From: Cymbidium sinense
Taxonomy: Eukaryota > Streptophyta > Magnoliopsida > Asparagales > Orchidaceae
Direction: 5' to 3'
Length of the DNA stretch: 64,000 nt
NCBI GenBank assembly: GCA_021442155.1
Contig: CM038216.1
Coordinates: forward strand, 88,260,945 to 88,324,944
A model generated the notes under the pieces. That model was not told the DNA's origin. It searched no databases and was given only the letters and a program-made list of their open reading frames with translations. The position numbers and the translations under genes are program-made. Of the stretch, positions 23,812 through 35,049 are shown one piece after another; positions within the stretch are counted from its first letter, which is position 1, and each line of letters begins with the position of its first letter.

Positions 23812-24280
23812 TAACAGAGAACAAATTCAGGTTTAACATTTCTTCCTTTTCATTTCATCAACCAAGTAACACACCAAGCTTTCTATGACATAAGTGATGA
23901 CATAGATCAAATAGAGCAAATCAAAAACCCTAGATAACTAGAACTATCTCTACTTTAAAGGCATAGTTCCATAAACAGTAGATTGGATCAGCCGTTCTTC
24001 AATTTTTATAGTTCCAATCAGAACCAACCTAACCTCACGAGTAGCGGGATCCACCATCATATCCCAGATCTCTCCCTCCGCCAACACCACTGCTATAACC
24101 TCCATCTCTCCTCCAGCCTCCATACCCACCACTACTTCAACCACCACCTCCATATCCACCAGAAACTCCAGATCCCCAATCACCATAATGATAACCGCCT
24201 CCTCCGCCTTCACCTCCACCGCCAAATCTAGATTAAGCCTAATTTATGGTGATTTTCCTACTATCAAGGATCTACCCATT
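23812..24280 (-). pseudogene. GR-RBP 3'-exon fragment 4
   Basis: Read from 24,280: NG-stop-ILDSRKITIN, SRFGGGGEGGGGGYHYGDWG, SGVSGGYGGGG, a stop, then SSGGYGGWRRDGGYSSGVGG, GRDLGYDGGSRYS and further stops. It stays in one frame across almost the whole exon with no indel, so its decay is mostly point mutation. The 3'-UTR extends to the T-run near 23,808. The opposite-frame and +-strand open frames over this interval are shadows. Confidence 0.85.
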
Positions 24281-26569
24281 CTGAGGGTTTAGGTTTAGGT
24301 TTAGGTTTATTTTTTAATTTGTTTAGTTACTTAAGTTTATGTTTAGGGTTTGGGGTTTAGGGTTTAGGGTTTATGGGCTAGGGTTTAGGGTTTATGGTTT
24401 ATGCTTTTAGGGTATAGGGTTTAGGGTTTTTAAGGGTTTATGATTTAGGGTTGTAGGTTTAGTGTTGTACGTTTACGGTTTAGGGTTTTTTTTAAAAAAA
24501 ATAATAATTAAGTGAACGAGTAGGTTTAGAATTATTTAGTTTATTTTTTATTTATTTTAATTTATTTTATTTTAAATATTTATTTAGGTCTTTTTTATTT
24601 TTATTTAGTTTGGTTTGTTTATTTTAGTTTAAGCTTTTTATTTTAGTTTATTTTATAGGTTTTGGTTTAGGTTTATGTTTATTTTTTCAATTTAGTTTTT
24701 TATTTGTTTTATTTTTTAGGTTTTGGTTTTATTTTTCATTTGTAGGTTTAGGTTTAGGTTTTTATTTTATTTTTTTGGGTTTAGGTTTTAGGTTTTTATT
24801 TTAGGTATATTTTTTTGGTTTATTTTTAGGTTTTATTATTTAGTTTAGGTTTATGTTTATTTTTACTTTATTTTATTTTATTTAGTTTAAGGTTTAGGTT
24901 TAGTTTATTTTAGGTTTAGGTTTAAGTTTTATTTATTTTAGTTTAAGTTTAGGTTTATTTTATTTTGCTTCTCTTGGGTTTAAGTTTTTTTTTTTTAGTT
25001 TAAGGTTTAGGGTTTTTTTTAGATCTATTTTTTAGGTTTAGGTTTTTATTTAGTTTTTATTTTATTTTATTTTAGGTTTATTTCATTTTTATTTTACAAT
25101 TTGTTTTTATTTTATTTAAGTTTTTTATTTTTAGGTTTATTTTATTTTTTTCGTTTGGTTTAGGTTTTTATTTTAGTTTTTTTTAATTTTTAATTTAAAT
25201 TTTATTTTATTTTGAGATTTAGGTTTAGGGTTAGGATTTAGTTTAGGTTTGTATATTATTTTATTTTATTTAGGTATAGGTTTATTTATTTATGTTATTT
25301 TTATGTTTTATTTAGTTTAAGTTTATGTTTAGGTTTTTAAGGTTTAGGGTTTACAGTTTATGGTTTCAAGTTTAGGGTTTGGAGTTTAGGGTTTAGGGTT
25401 TAGGATTGTAGGTTTTAGGGTTTATGGTTTAGAGTTTAGGGTTTATGGTTTAGGGTTATGAGTTAGAATTTTAGTTTTTAGGGTTTAGGATTTTGGATTT
25501 AGGGTTTAAGGTTATCGGTTTAGGGTTTAGGTTTAAGAGTTTAGGGTTTAGGGTTTTCTTAATTTTTTATTTTTTTAAATTTTTATTTTTCTTTTAAGTT
25601 AACTAAACTAGTAGGTTTAAGTTTATTTAGTTTACTTAGTTTATTTTTTTTTATTTTAGTTTAATTTATTTTTTATTTTAGTTTACTTGATTTTGTTATT
25701 TAGGGTTATTTTTATTTTTATTTAGTTTATTTTATTTATTTTATGTTTATTTATTTTAGTTTATTTATTTTTAGAAATAGGGTTTTGTTCAGATTTATTT
25801 TTTTTGAGATTTTTTTTCATTTTATTTTTTTAAGTTTAGGTTTTAGATTTTTATTTTAGGTATTATTTTTTAGTTTAAGTTTAAGTTTCTTTTATTTGGT
25901 CTATGTTTAAGTTTAGGTTTAGGTTTAGGTTTTATTTATTTGTGTTTAGTTTATTTTAGTTTAGGTTTAAGTTTATTTTATTTTTATTTTAGGTTTAGAT
26001 TTTTTTTAGTTTAGGGTTTAGGTTTTATTTTTTATTTATTTTCAAGAATATGTTTTATGCTTTGTCTTTTATTTAGTTTTTATTTAATTTTATTTTAGGT
26101 TTATTTTATTTTTATTTTAGGATTAGTTTTTATTTTATTTTGGTTTTTTTTTTAGTTTAGTTTAGGTTTCTTTTCATTTAAATTTTATTTTTAATTTTGT
26201 TTTCTTTTTATGTTTTGGTTTTAGTTTTAGTTTAGGTTTTTATTTTATTTTAATTTATTATTTTTTTATGTTTAGGTTTTTTATTTAATTTAATTTTAGG
26301 TATTTATTTAGTTTAGGTTTAGGTTTTTAGGCTTTAGAGTTTAGGGTTAGTTGAGGGTTTAGGGTTTGGGGTTTGGTGTTTAGGGTATAGGTTTTAGGGT
26401 TTAGGGTTTAAGGTTTAGGGTTTAGGGTTTTAGTTTTAGGGTTTAGTGTTTAGGGTTTAGGGTTTAGGGTTTAGAGTTTTTAGGGTTTAGGGTTTAGGGT
26501 TGAGTGTTTAGGTTTTAGGTCTAGGGTTCAAGTTTTAGTTTAGGATTTAGGATTTTAGTTTTTTTATTT
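24281..26569 (+). repeat. Degenerate telomere-like satellite, segment 9
   Basis: Heptamer blocks (24,340-24,485; 25,330-25,555; 26,335-26,550) and A/T-rich blocks alternate. Cores lie at 24,491-24,540 and 25,591-25,640 (spacing 1.1 kb). The sequence just after the GR-RBP boundary (TTTTTAATTTGTTTAGTTAC) matches that after fragments 2 and 5. No gene is visible. Confidence 0.9.
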
Positions 26570-27018
26570 TAACATAGAACAAATTCAAATTCAACATTTC
26601 TTTTTTTTTTATTTCTTCAACTAAGTAACACACCAAGTTTTCTAAGATAGAAGCGATGACATAGATAAAAAATGAGAATGCATAGAGAAAAATGAAAGAC
26701 ATTATTCCATGAGCAGTAGATCGGATCGGCCGTTCTTCAATTTCTCTAGTTCCCATCATAACTACCCCGACCTCTCGAGTAGCAGGATCCACCATCAGAT
26801 CCCTGATCTCTCCCTCCGCCGCCACCACAATTATAACCTCTATCGCTCTTCCCACTTCCATAACCATCGCTGCTCCGACCACCACCTCCATATCCACCAG
26901 CACCTCCTGATCCCCCACCACCACTGTGATAATCATCACCTCTACCTTCACCTCCATTGACAGAACTAGACTAAGCCTGGTTGATGGTGATGTTCATGCC
27001 ATCGAGGTTCTGCCCATT
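26570..27018 (-). pseudogene. GR-RBP 3'-exon fragment 5 (best preserved on left arm)
   Basis: From 27,018: NGQNLDGMNITINQA, one TAG at codon 16 (from CAG), then an open frame of 74 codons. It runs SSSVNGGEGRGDDYHSGGGG, SGGAGGYGGGGRSSDGYGSG, KSDRGYNCGGGGGRDQGSDG, GSCYSRGRGSYDGN and a TAG at 26,746-26,748. GR-RBPs pair an N-terminal RRM, which binds RNA, with a Gly-rich tail and act in RNA processing and stress responses in nucleus and cytosol. Here only the last RRM strand and the tail exist and there is no start codon. I infer it is not translated. The 3'-UTR ends at a T-run near 26,565. Confidence 0.88.
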
Positions 27019-30000
27019 CTTAGGGTTTAGGTTTATTTTTATGTTTATAAGGTTTTAGGGTTTAGGTTTATTTTTAATTTATTTAGTTTCTTTAAGTTTA
27101 GGATTAGACTTTAGGTTTAGGTTTAGTGTTTATGGTTAGGGTTTATGGTTTAAGGTTTAGTGTTATGGTTTAGGGTTTAGAGTTTAGGGTTTAGGGTTTT
27201 ATGATTTTAGGGTTAAGGGTTTGGGTTTAGGATTTAGGGTTTAAGGTTTTACAGTTTTTTTGGATTGTAGGTTTAGGTTTTAGGGTTTAGGAGAATTTTT
27301 AAAAATAAAAAAATTAACTAAATGAGAAGGTTTAGTTTATTTAGCTGATTTTTTTATTTTTTTTATTTTTAATTTTTATTTAAATTTTTTTATTTTCATT
27401 TCATTTAGTTTAATTATTTTAGTTTAGGTTTTTTATTTTAGTTAACTTCTTAGGTTTAGGTTTATGTTTACTTTTTAGTAGAGTTTTATTTTTATTTTAT
27501 TTTTTAGGTTTAGGTTTTATTTTTTATTTCTATGTTTAGGTTTAGGTTTTTATTTTATTTTGTTAGGTTTAGGTTTTAAGTTTATTTTTAGGTTTTATTT
27601 TTTAGTTTAGATTTAGATTTATTTTTAGTTTATTTTATTTTGTTTAGTTTAGGTTTAGGATTAGGTTTAGTTTATGTTTTATTTAGGTTTAGGTTTTATT
27701 CATTTTAGTTTAGGTTTAGGTTTATTTTATTTAGTTTATTCCATTTTTATTTTAGGTTTAGTTTTTTTTTAGCTTAGGGTTTAGGTTTTATTTTTTATTT
27801 ATTAGTAGGTTTTATGTCTAGGTTTCAATTTTTCTTTAATTTTTATATTACTTTATTTTAGGTTTACTTTATTTATATTTTAAATTTAGTATTTCTTTTT
27901 TTAAGTTTTTCTATACTTAGGTTTATTTTATTTTTAAGTTTAGTTTAGGTTTTATTTTATTTTATTTTAGTTTATTATTATTTTCTATTTTATTTTATTT
28001 TTAGGTTTAGGTTTAGTTTTTTAGTTTAGGTTTTTATTTTATTTGATTTTTTTATTTTATTTAGGCCTAGAATTTATTTAGGTTTTATTTAGTTTAGGTT
28101 TAGATTTTTAGATTTTTAGGGTTTAGGTTTTAGGGTTTAAGGTTTACGGTTTCAAGGTTTTGGTTTTTATGGTTTAGGGTTTAGGGTTAGGATTTAAGGT
28201 TTATAGTTTAGTGTTGGTATGGGTTAGGGTTTAAGGTTTACTTTAGGGTTTGGGTTTTAGGGTTTAGGTTTAAGCTTTAGGAGTTTAGGATTTAGGGTTT
28301 TTTTATTTCCTTCTAAATTAGCTAAATTGGTAGGTTTTTGTTTATTTATTTTATTATATTTTTTATTTTTATTTCAATTTAGTTTTGTTTTTATTTAGTT
28401 TAGTTTATTTATTTTAGGTTTATTTATTGTATTTTACATTTTTTATTTTAGTTAATTTCTTATTTTTAGGTTTAGGGTTTACGGTTTAGGGTTTAGATTA
28501 ATTTAGTTTAGTTTATTTATTATTTATTTCTATTTTTTATTTATTCTTAGGTTTACATTTAGTTTATTTTAGGTTAATTTATTTTGTTTAGTTTATTTTT
28601 AGTTTAGTTTAGGTTTGTTTTATTTTAATTTAGGTTTAGGTTTATTTATTTAGGGTTTAAGTTTAATTTATTTTTATTTATTTAATTTAGTTTAGTTTAG
28701 GTTCATTTTAGTTTATTTAGTTAATTTTAGGTTTTTTAATTTTTATTTTTTTAATTAATTTTATTTTTGGTTTATTTTATTTTTTAGGTTTAGGTTTTTG
28801 TTTACTTATTTAGTTTTTTCTTATTTTAAATTATTTATTTTTAGTTTAAGTTTAGGTTTAAGTTTTAGTTTATTTTATTTTTTTAGGTTTAGGTTTAATT
28901 TAGGTTTAAGTTTATTTAATTTATTCAGTTTAGTTTTATTTATTTAGGTTTAGGTTTTAATTTTTTAGTTTAGTTTGGGTTTTTAGGTTTAGTTTATTTA
29001 TTTAGTTTATTTATTTAGTTTATTTAGGTTTAATTTAGTTTATATATTTTAACTTATTTAGTTTAGTTTAGGTTCTAGTTTGGTTTAATTTATTTGGTTT
29101 ATTTTATTTTATTTATTAAGTATATTTTAGTTTATTTTTTAGTTTAGTTTATTTTTTTTATTTTTAGTTTATTTTATTTATTTAGCTATTTTATTTTTTA
29201 TTTTAGGTTTAGTTTTTTTTTAGGCTTTAGGGTTTAGGGTTTAGGGTTTAAGGTTTAGTGGTGATTTAGGTTTAAGGTTTAAGGAAGGTTTAAACTTTAG
29301 TTTATTAGGGTTTAGTTTAATGTAGGGCAAGAGTTTAGAAGATTTTTTTTGGGTTTAGGGTTTAGGTTTGGGGTGGTTAAAGGTTTAGGGTTTAGGGTTT
29401 AGAGTTTAGGGTTGTCAGTTAGGGTGAGTTTAGGGTTAGGTTTAGAGTTTAGGTTTAGGGTTTAGTAGGAAGGAGTTTAGTAGGGAGTGGTAGATTAGGT
29501 TTAGGTTTAGGGTTTAGGGTTTAGGGTAGTAGGTTTAGATTTAGGAGTTAGGTTTTATAAAATTTTTAATTTTCTAATTTTTCTTTAATTAAGTAAACTA
29601 GTAAGTTTAGGTTTATTTAGTTTATTTTTTAATTATTTTAGTTTATTTTATTTTCTATATTACTTTAGGCTTATTTTTTTATTTAGTTTAGTTTTTTAAT
29701 TTTGATTTATTTATTTTTATTTAGATTTTATATTTTAGTTTAGTTTTTAAGTTTAGGTTTAGGTTTTAGTTTAGTATTATTTTTATTTTATTTCTTAGCT
29801 TTAGGTTTTCCTTTTTTATTTTTAGTTTTAGGTTTAGCTTTTTATTTTATTTTTTTAGGATTAGGTTTTTATTATATTTTTTTATGTGTAGGTTTTGGGT
29901 TTTTATTTTAGGTTTATTTTAGGTTTTCTTTTTTAGTTTAGGTTTCAGTTTATTTTTAGTTTATTTTATTTTATAAAATTTAGGTATAGGTTAGGTTTAG

Positions 30001-30470
30001 GTTTTATTTATTTTAGTATAGTTTATTTTAGTGAAGGTTTAGGTTTATTTTATTTTTATTTAAGGTTTAGGTTTTTTTAGTTTAGGGTTTAGGTTTTATT
30101 TTTTATTTAATTTTAGGTTTTATTTTTAGGTTTATTGTTTAGGTTTAGATTTTTATTTAATTTTTATTTCCTTTTATCTTAGGTTTATTTTATTTTTATT
30201 TTAGGTTTAGTTTTTATTTTATTTAAGTTTTTTAGTTTAGTTTGGGTTTTTATTTATTTTATTTTAGTTCAATTTCTATTTTTTATTTTATTTTTTCTTA
30301 GGGTTTAAGTTTTAATTTATGTTCTAATTTTATTTTATTTTTTTATTTTATTTTGGTTTAGTTTTATTTATTTATTTTATTTTTATTTTTTATTTAGTTT
30401 AAGTTTAGGTTATTAGCTTTTTACGGTTTAGGGTATCTTTTATTTTATTATTTTTGGGTTCAGGGTTTAG
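27019..30470 (+). repeat. Degenerate telomere-like satellite, segment 10
   Basis: Cores lie at 27,301-27,350, 28,309-28,350 and 29,581-29,628. From about 28,480 to 29,200 the texture changes to TTTAGTTTA/TTTAGGTTTA six- and ten-base words with few heptamers. 29,220-29,540 is unusually G-rich with GTAGG and AGGAAGG variants. The part from about 29,461 belongs to the first copy of the tandem duplication. No gene is visible in these 3.4 kb. Confidence 0.88.
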
Positions 30471-31430
30471 GCTTTGTTGCGCTAAGTAGGCGGAGTAGCT
30501 TCTATAATACTACTTTTAAGTATACAAATCCATGGTTATGAGAAGGTCAAGATCATAAACCTAGAGTTCAAAGTTGAATTACAATTGCTAGTAAACTTTT
30601 CTCTTTCTAAAAAGCTTTTTATAGGCTAAAATATTCGATAATGAATAGGAAGAGCTTTCTTGGTGTTTAGGGTTAGGTTTTTTAAATACGCTTTCTTTGG
30701 AGGAATATATATTAAAATATCATGTCATTTTAAATTAGGGACCTAAATAAGTTTATTATTTAATATATATGTATTATTCATGAATTTGCATTGCAAATTA
30801 ATACATTCTTTTGCAAAAAAAAAAAAAAAATCTTGAAGCAGTTAGGAGGGAAAGAGCGACTAGGGGAGTTATCCTAATCCTCAAATATACTTGACCTAGT
30901 TAGTGCATGATGGCTAATCCATGAAGAAAGCATAGCAGACTCACATCCTCTTAAACGAAACCAACATGAGATAGCTTACTGACTACGTAGTAAGGCCTAC
31001 CAAACTAATAAGGCCCTTGTCGGTGTGTAGTGGAAGAGTAAGGAATGAAAGTGTAGTAGACATATATCCTCCAAAGCAAGAAGAACACTAGGTGACACAG
31101 TAGTAGGGTAGTGCACCAGCCTAACCTAAAGCAGCTAATGAGTGAGTGCCATTGGGGGAGTTATCTCAACTCAAAGTAGACCGAGACAAAAGATATGTGT
31201 TTATTTTATATGTTTGTGTGTAGTTTTTGTTTGTGTTATGTTGATGAAAGATTGGATGCCGCTTGGGTTCCTTACACCTACCCTAAACACACCATGGTGG
31301 ATTTGTAAACAAGAATACTTTCAACATGGAATAGATTGAGTTCGAAATGGAATTTTCATTAATAATAGTTATTTTCAAACATGATTTATAATATTTTTCT
31401 AAGTAGATCCCATTGATTGGAAGCATTGGG
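29461..31430. repeat. Tandem segmental duplication, copy 1
   Basis: This segment (array 29,461-30,470 plus unique sequence 30,471-31,430) is repeated at about 31,842-33,762. The copies match nearly base for base over long stretches. Examples are CGCTAAGTAGGCGGAGTAGC at 30,480 and 32,831, and GAGTTCGAAATGGAATTTTC at 31,339 and 33,671. They differ by small indels: the offset changes from about 2,389 to 2,332. The match stops abruptly at GGAAGCATTGGG (31,430 and 33,762). Confidence 0.9.
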
Positions 31431-31549
31431 CTCTCTTTGTTATAATTAATAAGCTGATAAGTAGATCCCAACATTCTACTTCCAACATTCTACATCCTAC
31501 TACCACCCAACATTCCCAAGTGAGTTCAAACTTGCCTCCCATCTTGATG
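30471..31549. other. Non-satellite spacer, unrecognised, copy 1
   Basis: This is A/T-balanced unique sequence with no protein domain. It holds an A-run of 17 near 30,813-30,829 and a weak internal repeat with a shift of about 120 bases: CATAGCAGACTCACATCCTC at 30,931 against GTGTAGTAGACATATATCCTC at 31,051. A short frame at 31,142-31,339 also exists in copy 2 but diverges by indels, so I do not call it coding. It may be part of an LTR or another non-coding mobile sequence. Confidence 0.5.
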
Positions 31550-32825
31550 TTTAGGTTTATGGTTAGTTTAGGGTTTAAGGTTAGCTTAGGGTTTAGGGTT
31601 AGTTTAAGGTTTAAGGTTTAAGGTTTAAACATTAGGGTTTAGTGTTTTTAGGGTTTAGGATTTAATGTTTAGGGTTAGTTTAGGGTTTAATATTTAGGGT
31701 CTATGTTTTAGGGTTTAGGGTTTATGGTTTTAGGGTTTAGTGTTTATGGTTAGTGAGTTGGGTTTAGGTTTAGAGTTTAGGGTTTAGTTTGTTAGGGTAG
31801 GGCACAGGGTGGGGGTTTAGGGTTAGTGGTTTAGGTTTTAGGAGAAAGTTTAGTAGGGTAGGAGGGTAAGGTTTAGGGTTTAGGGTTTAGGGTTTAGGGT
31901 AGTAGGTTTGGGGTTTAGATTTTAAGGTTTAGGGTTAAGTTTTTTTTTTAATTTTTAATTTTCTAATTTTTCTTTAATTAAGTAAACTAGTAAGTGTAGG
32001 TTTATTTAGTTTATTTTGTAATTATTTTATTTTATTTTATTTTCTATATTACTTTAGGCTTATTTTTTTATTTAGTTTAGTTTTAATTTTATTTATTTTG
32101 TTTAGATTTTATATTTTAGTTTAGTTTTTAAGTTTAGGTTTAGGTTTTAGTTTAGTATTATTTTTATTTTATTTCTTAGCTTTAGGTTTTCTTTTATTAT
32201 TTTTAGTTTTAAGTTTAGCTTTTTATTTCATTTTTTTAGGTTTAGGTTTTTGTTATATTTTTTTATGTGTAGGTTTTGGGTTTTTATTTTAGGTTTATTT
32301 TAGGTTTTCTTTTTTAGTTTAGGTTTCAGTTTATTTTCAGTTTATTTTATTTTATAAAATTTAGGTATAGGTTTAGGTTTAGGTTTTATTTATTTTAGTA
32401 AATTTTATTTTAGTGAAGGTTTAGGTTTATTTTATTTTTATTTAAGGTTTAGGTTTTTTTTAGTTTAGGGTTTAGGTTTTATTTTTTATTTAATTTTAGG
32501 TTTTATTTTTAGGTTTATTGTTTAGGTTTAGATTTTTATTTAATTTTTTTATCCTTTTATCTTAGGTTTATTTTATTTTTATTTTAGGTTTAGTTTTTAT
32601 TTTATTTAAGTTTTTAGTTTAGTTTGGGTTTTATTTATTTTATTTTAGTTCAATTTTATTTTTTTATTTTATTTTTCTTAGGGTTTAAGTTTTAATTTAT
32701 GTTCTAATTTTATTTTATTTTTTTATTTTATTTTGGTTTAGTTTTATTTATTTATTTTATTTTATTTTTTTTAATGATTTAGGTATTTTTTTATTTTATT
32801 ATTTTTTGGGTCAGGGTTTAGGCTT
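31550..32825 (+). repeat. Degenerate telomere-like satellite, segment 11
   Basis: TTTAGGG-type repeats run from 31,550 to about 31,940, with four perfect heptamers near 31,871-31,898. The core lies at 31,971-32,018, then A/T-rich blocks. From about 31,842 the sequence duplicates 29,461 onward. This is the last array segment in the TTTAGGG orientation. Confidence 0.9.
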
Positions 32826-33762
32826 TGTTGCGCTAAGTAGGCGGAGTAGCTTCTATAATACTACTTTTAAGTATACAAATCCATAGTTATGAGAAGGTCA
32901 AGATCATAAACCTAGAGTTCAAAGTTGAATTACAATTGCTAGTAAACTTTTCTCTTTCTAAAAAGCATTTTATAGGCTAAAATATTCCATAATGAATAGG
33001 AAGAGCTTTCTTGGTGTTTAGGGTTAGGTTTTTCAAATACACTTTCTTTGGAGGAATATATATTAAAATATCATGTCATTTTAAATTAGGGACCTAAATA
33101 AGTTTATTATTTAATATATATGTATTATTCATGAATTTGCATTGCAAATTAATACATTCTTTGCAAAAAAAAAAAAAATCTTGAAGCAGTTAGGAGGGAA
33201 AGAGCGACTAGGGACTTATCCTAATCCTCAAATATACTTGACCTAGTTAGTGCATGATGGCTAATCCATGAAGAAAGCATAGCAGACTCACATCCTCTTA
33301 AACGAAACCAACATGAGATAGCTTACTGACTACGTAGTAAGGCCTACCAAACTAATAAGGCCCTTGTCGGTGTGTAGTGGAAGAGTAAGGAATGAAAGTG
33401 TAGTAGACATATATCCTCCAAAGAAAGAAGAACACTAGGTGACACAGTAGTAGGGTAGTACGCCAGCCTAACCTAAAGCAGCTAATGAGTGAGTGCCATT
33501 GGGGGAGTTATCTCAACTCAAAGTAGACAAAAAGATATGTGTTTATTTTATATGTTTGTGTGTAGTTTGTGTTTGTGTTATGTTGATGAAGGATTGGATG
33601 CCTTTACACCTACCCTAAACACACCATGGTGGATTTATAAAAAAGAATACTTTCAACATGGAATAGATTGAGTTCGAAATGGAATTTTCATTAATAATAG
33701 TTATTTTCAAACATGATTTATAATATTTTTCTAAGTAGATCCCATTGATTGGAAGCATTGGG
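31842..33762. repeat. Tandem segmental duplication, copy 2
   Basis: Second copy of the 29,461-31,430 segment. It has small deletions relative to copy 1, such as the loss of GAAAG-side bases near 33,530 and of CGCTTGGGTT at about 33,602. The high identity in non-coding DNA points to an event much younger than the decay of the surrounding satellite. Confidence 0.9.
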
Positions 33763-33802
33763 TAGTTAGATCCCAATGTAGGATGTAGAATGTTGGGTGG
33801 TT
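32826..33802. other. Non-satellite spacer, copy 2, joining the Gypsy fragment
   Basis: It repeats 30,471-31,430. After 33,762 it has its own 40 bases that include GTAGGATGTAGAATGTTGG (33,778-33,796), the exact reverse complement of 31,482-31,500 in copy 1. The Gypsy integrase frame begins (as its 3' end) at about 33,803. No gene is recognised here. Confidence 0.6.
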
Positions 33803-34010
33803 AGTGTAGGACCACACCTTGTATTTCATATTGGTGGCATCGCCTAGCTGTATCCATCCAATCTTTGATCATCGACGGCCAGTAGTATCCTAGTCTCTTG
33901 ATCTTGGCTTTTATCTTTGAACTAGATTGGTTGGCTCCACATAATCTTGAATGTACCTCGGTCATGATCTTATGGGCTTCATGCTTGTCTAAACAAAATA
34001 ACTACATATG
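33803..34010 (-). pseudogene. Gypsy integrase H2C2 zinc-binding domain, truncated
   Basis: The - strand reads EAHKIMTEVHSRLCGANQSS, then KIKAKIKRLGYYWPSMIKDW and MDTARRCHQYEIQG. This is the zinc-binding N-terminal domain of retrotransposon integrase (usual pattern EVHEG.CG, GYYWP, C.KC). The second His is not seen and the final Cys is Tyr (CHQY), so zinc binding is lost. The frame is cut just after this point at about 33,803, with no DDE core. In an active element integrase inserts the cDNA into the chromosome. Confidence 0.85.
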
Positions 34011-34259
34011 ATCAAAAGATCATCGGTACAAGACACCATCCACAAGAGCATAGGAAAGTGCTCTCTAATTCATCTGATGGGCTTGGGACATCTCTTGAGG
34101 TAGTTTGCCTTTATTTAGGTAATCCATGAATGGTTGCCTCCAATCTAACTCCTCGTACTTCTTGGCAATGAAAACCTCCCCTTCATGAGAATACTTTTTG
34201 TTGAGTTCAATATCAATAAGGGATAAGACTTGTCTATTTTGGACATTTATTGATATGCA

Positions 34260-34545
34260 CACCTCTTCCAGACTTGCCAACTCCTTGGCAAGCTTGGCTA
34301 AATCATATGCTATGGCATTCTCTCCTCGAGGAATCTTACAAATGGTAACCTCTGGGATTTAGGCCAACAACTCCATGGTGTACTTATGGTAGTGATGGAG
34401 CTTAAGCTTTATAACCTTATAGGACCCAGTAATTTGGTTGATAACTAGCTCAGAATCTCCAAAGATGTTGATGTTCTGGATGCTTAGAGTAAGCAGGAAG
34501 TGGGTGTGTTGCTAAGAAATTTGCTAGTGCTTGTCCTTTCATTAC
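34260..34545 (-). pseudogene. Gypsy second (archaeal-type) RNase H, internally deleted
   Basis: It begins MKGQALANFLATHP (34,502-34,542), the conserved lead-in of this domain in Tat-like elements. It then jumps, with a frame change near 34,490, to IQNINIFGDSELVINQITGS (34,432-34,475), missing roughly 60 residues that should hold the first catalytic block. It ends KIPRGENAIAYDLAKLAKEL (34,270-34,335), which carries the last Asp region. A further stop lies in between. The deletion rules out activity. Confidence 0.8.
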
Positions 34546-34675
34546 ATGAAAGGGTACAAAGGTAATGTTAAATTGTGAGAGGATCATGGACCATCGTACA
34601 ACTATTTGATAGCTAATCGTCATGAGATACTAGTGGGATTGACCTAAAGATTAAGTTCATCTTATGAGGAAACCT

Positions 34676-34960
34676 TTAGTGTTGCAGCTTTTGAAATGCA
34701 AAGATTAAAGTGAGGAAATGCTTCTCAATGAGTGGATAATTATCCTTATCAGGGATTAGATGATGGTTTAGGTAGTATAGTGCATTTTCCTTCCCTTCAT
34801 CATTGGCTTGGGACAATAAAGCACTAAGGGAGTCATCTAATGTTGCAAAGGTAAAGTATGAGCCGGTTGTCCGGATGCCTGAAGCTGATACCATCAAGTA
34901 ATGCTTGATGTCTTCGAAGGCATGCTCACACTTGTCATCCAACTTAAACATTGCATCCTT
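34676..34960 (-). pseudogene. Gypsy RT-linked RNase H domain
   Basis: An open stretch reads MFKLDDKCEHAFEDIKHYLM, SASGIRTTG, FTFATLDDSLSALLSQANDE, GKENALYYLNHHLIPDKDNY and PLIEKHFLTLIFAFQKLQH. This is the RNase H that follows RT in Ty3/Gypsy pol (usual CQ.AFE.IK.YL, IYYLS, NY..LEK). It degrades the RNA strand during reverse transcription. It is joined upstream to RT through sequence with stops. Confidence 0.88.
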
Positions 34961-35049
34961 TTTGATAAGTGTTGAGAATGACTAATATCTTCTCGATAAG
35001 CTGGATATGAAGCATCTTAGATATGCCAACCACCCTTGCAATAATCAAA

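Noticed and set aside
23950..24225. Open frames of 70-136 codons rich in V, E and M or H and S over GR-RBP copies (also 3,148-3,363 and 26,547-26,960)
   Set aside because: They are shadow frames of the GGT/GGA-rich GR-RBP sequence. The true frame on the sense strand gives the recognisable RRM end and glycine-rich tail.
31142..31339. Small gene starting MSAIGGVISTQSR (second copy at 33,489-33,671)
   Set aside because: Present twice only because the segment is duplicated. Indels between the copies shift the frame rather than preserve it, and no domain is recognisable.
29461..33762. A pair of LTRs flanking an element
   Set aside because: The repeated segment includes 1 kb of satellite array, the copies are directly adjacent with only satellite between them, and no TG...CA ends or internal coding region are present.
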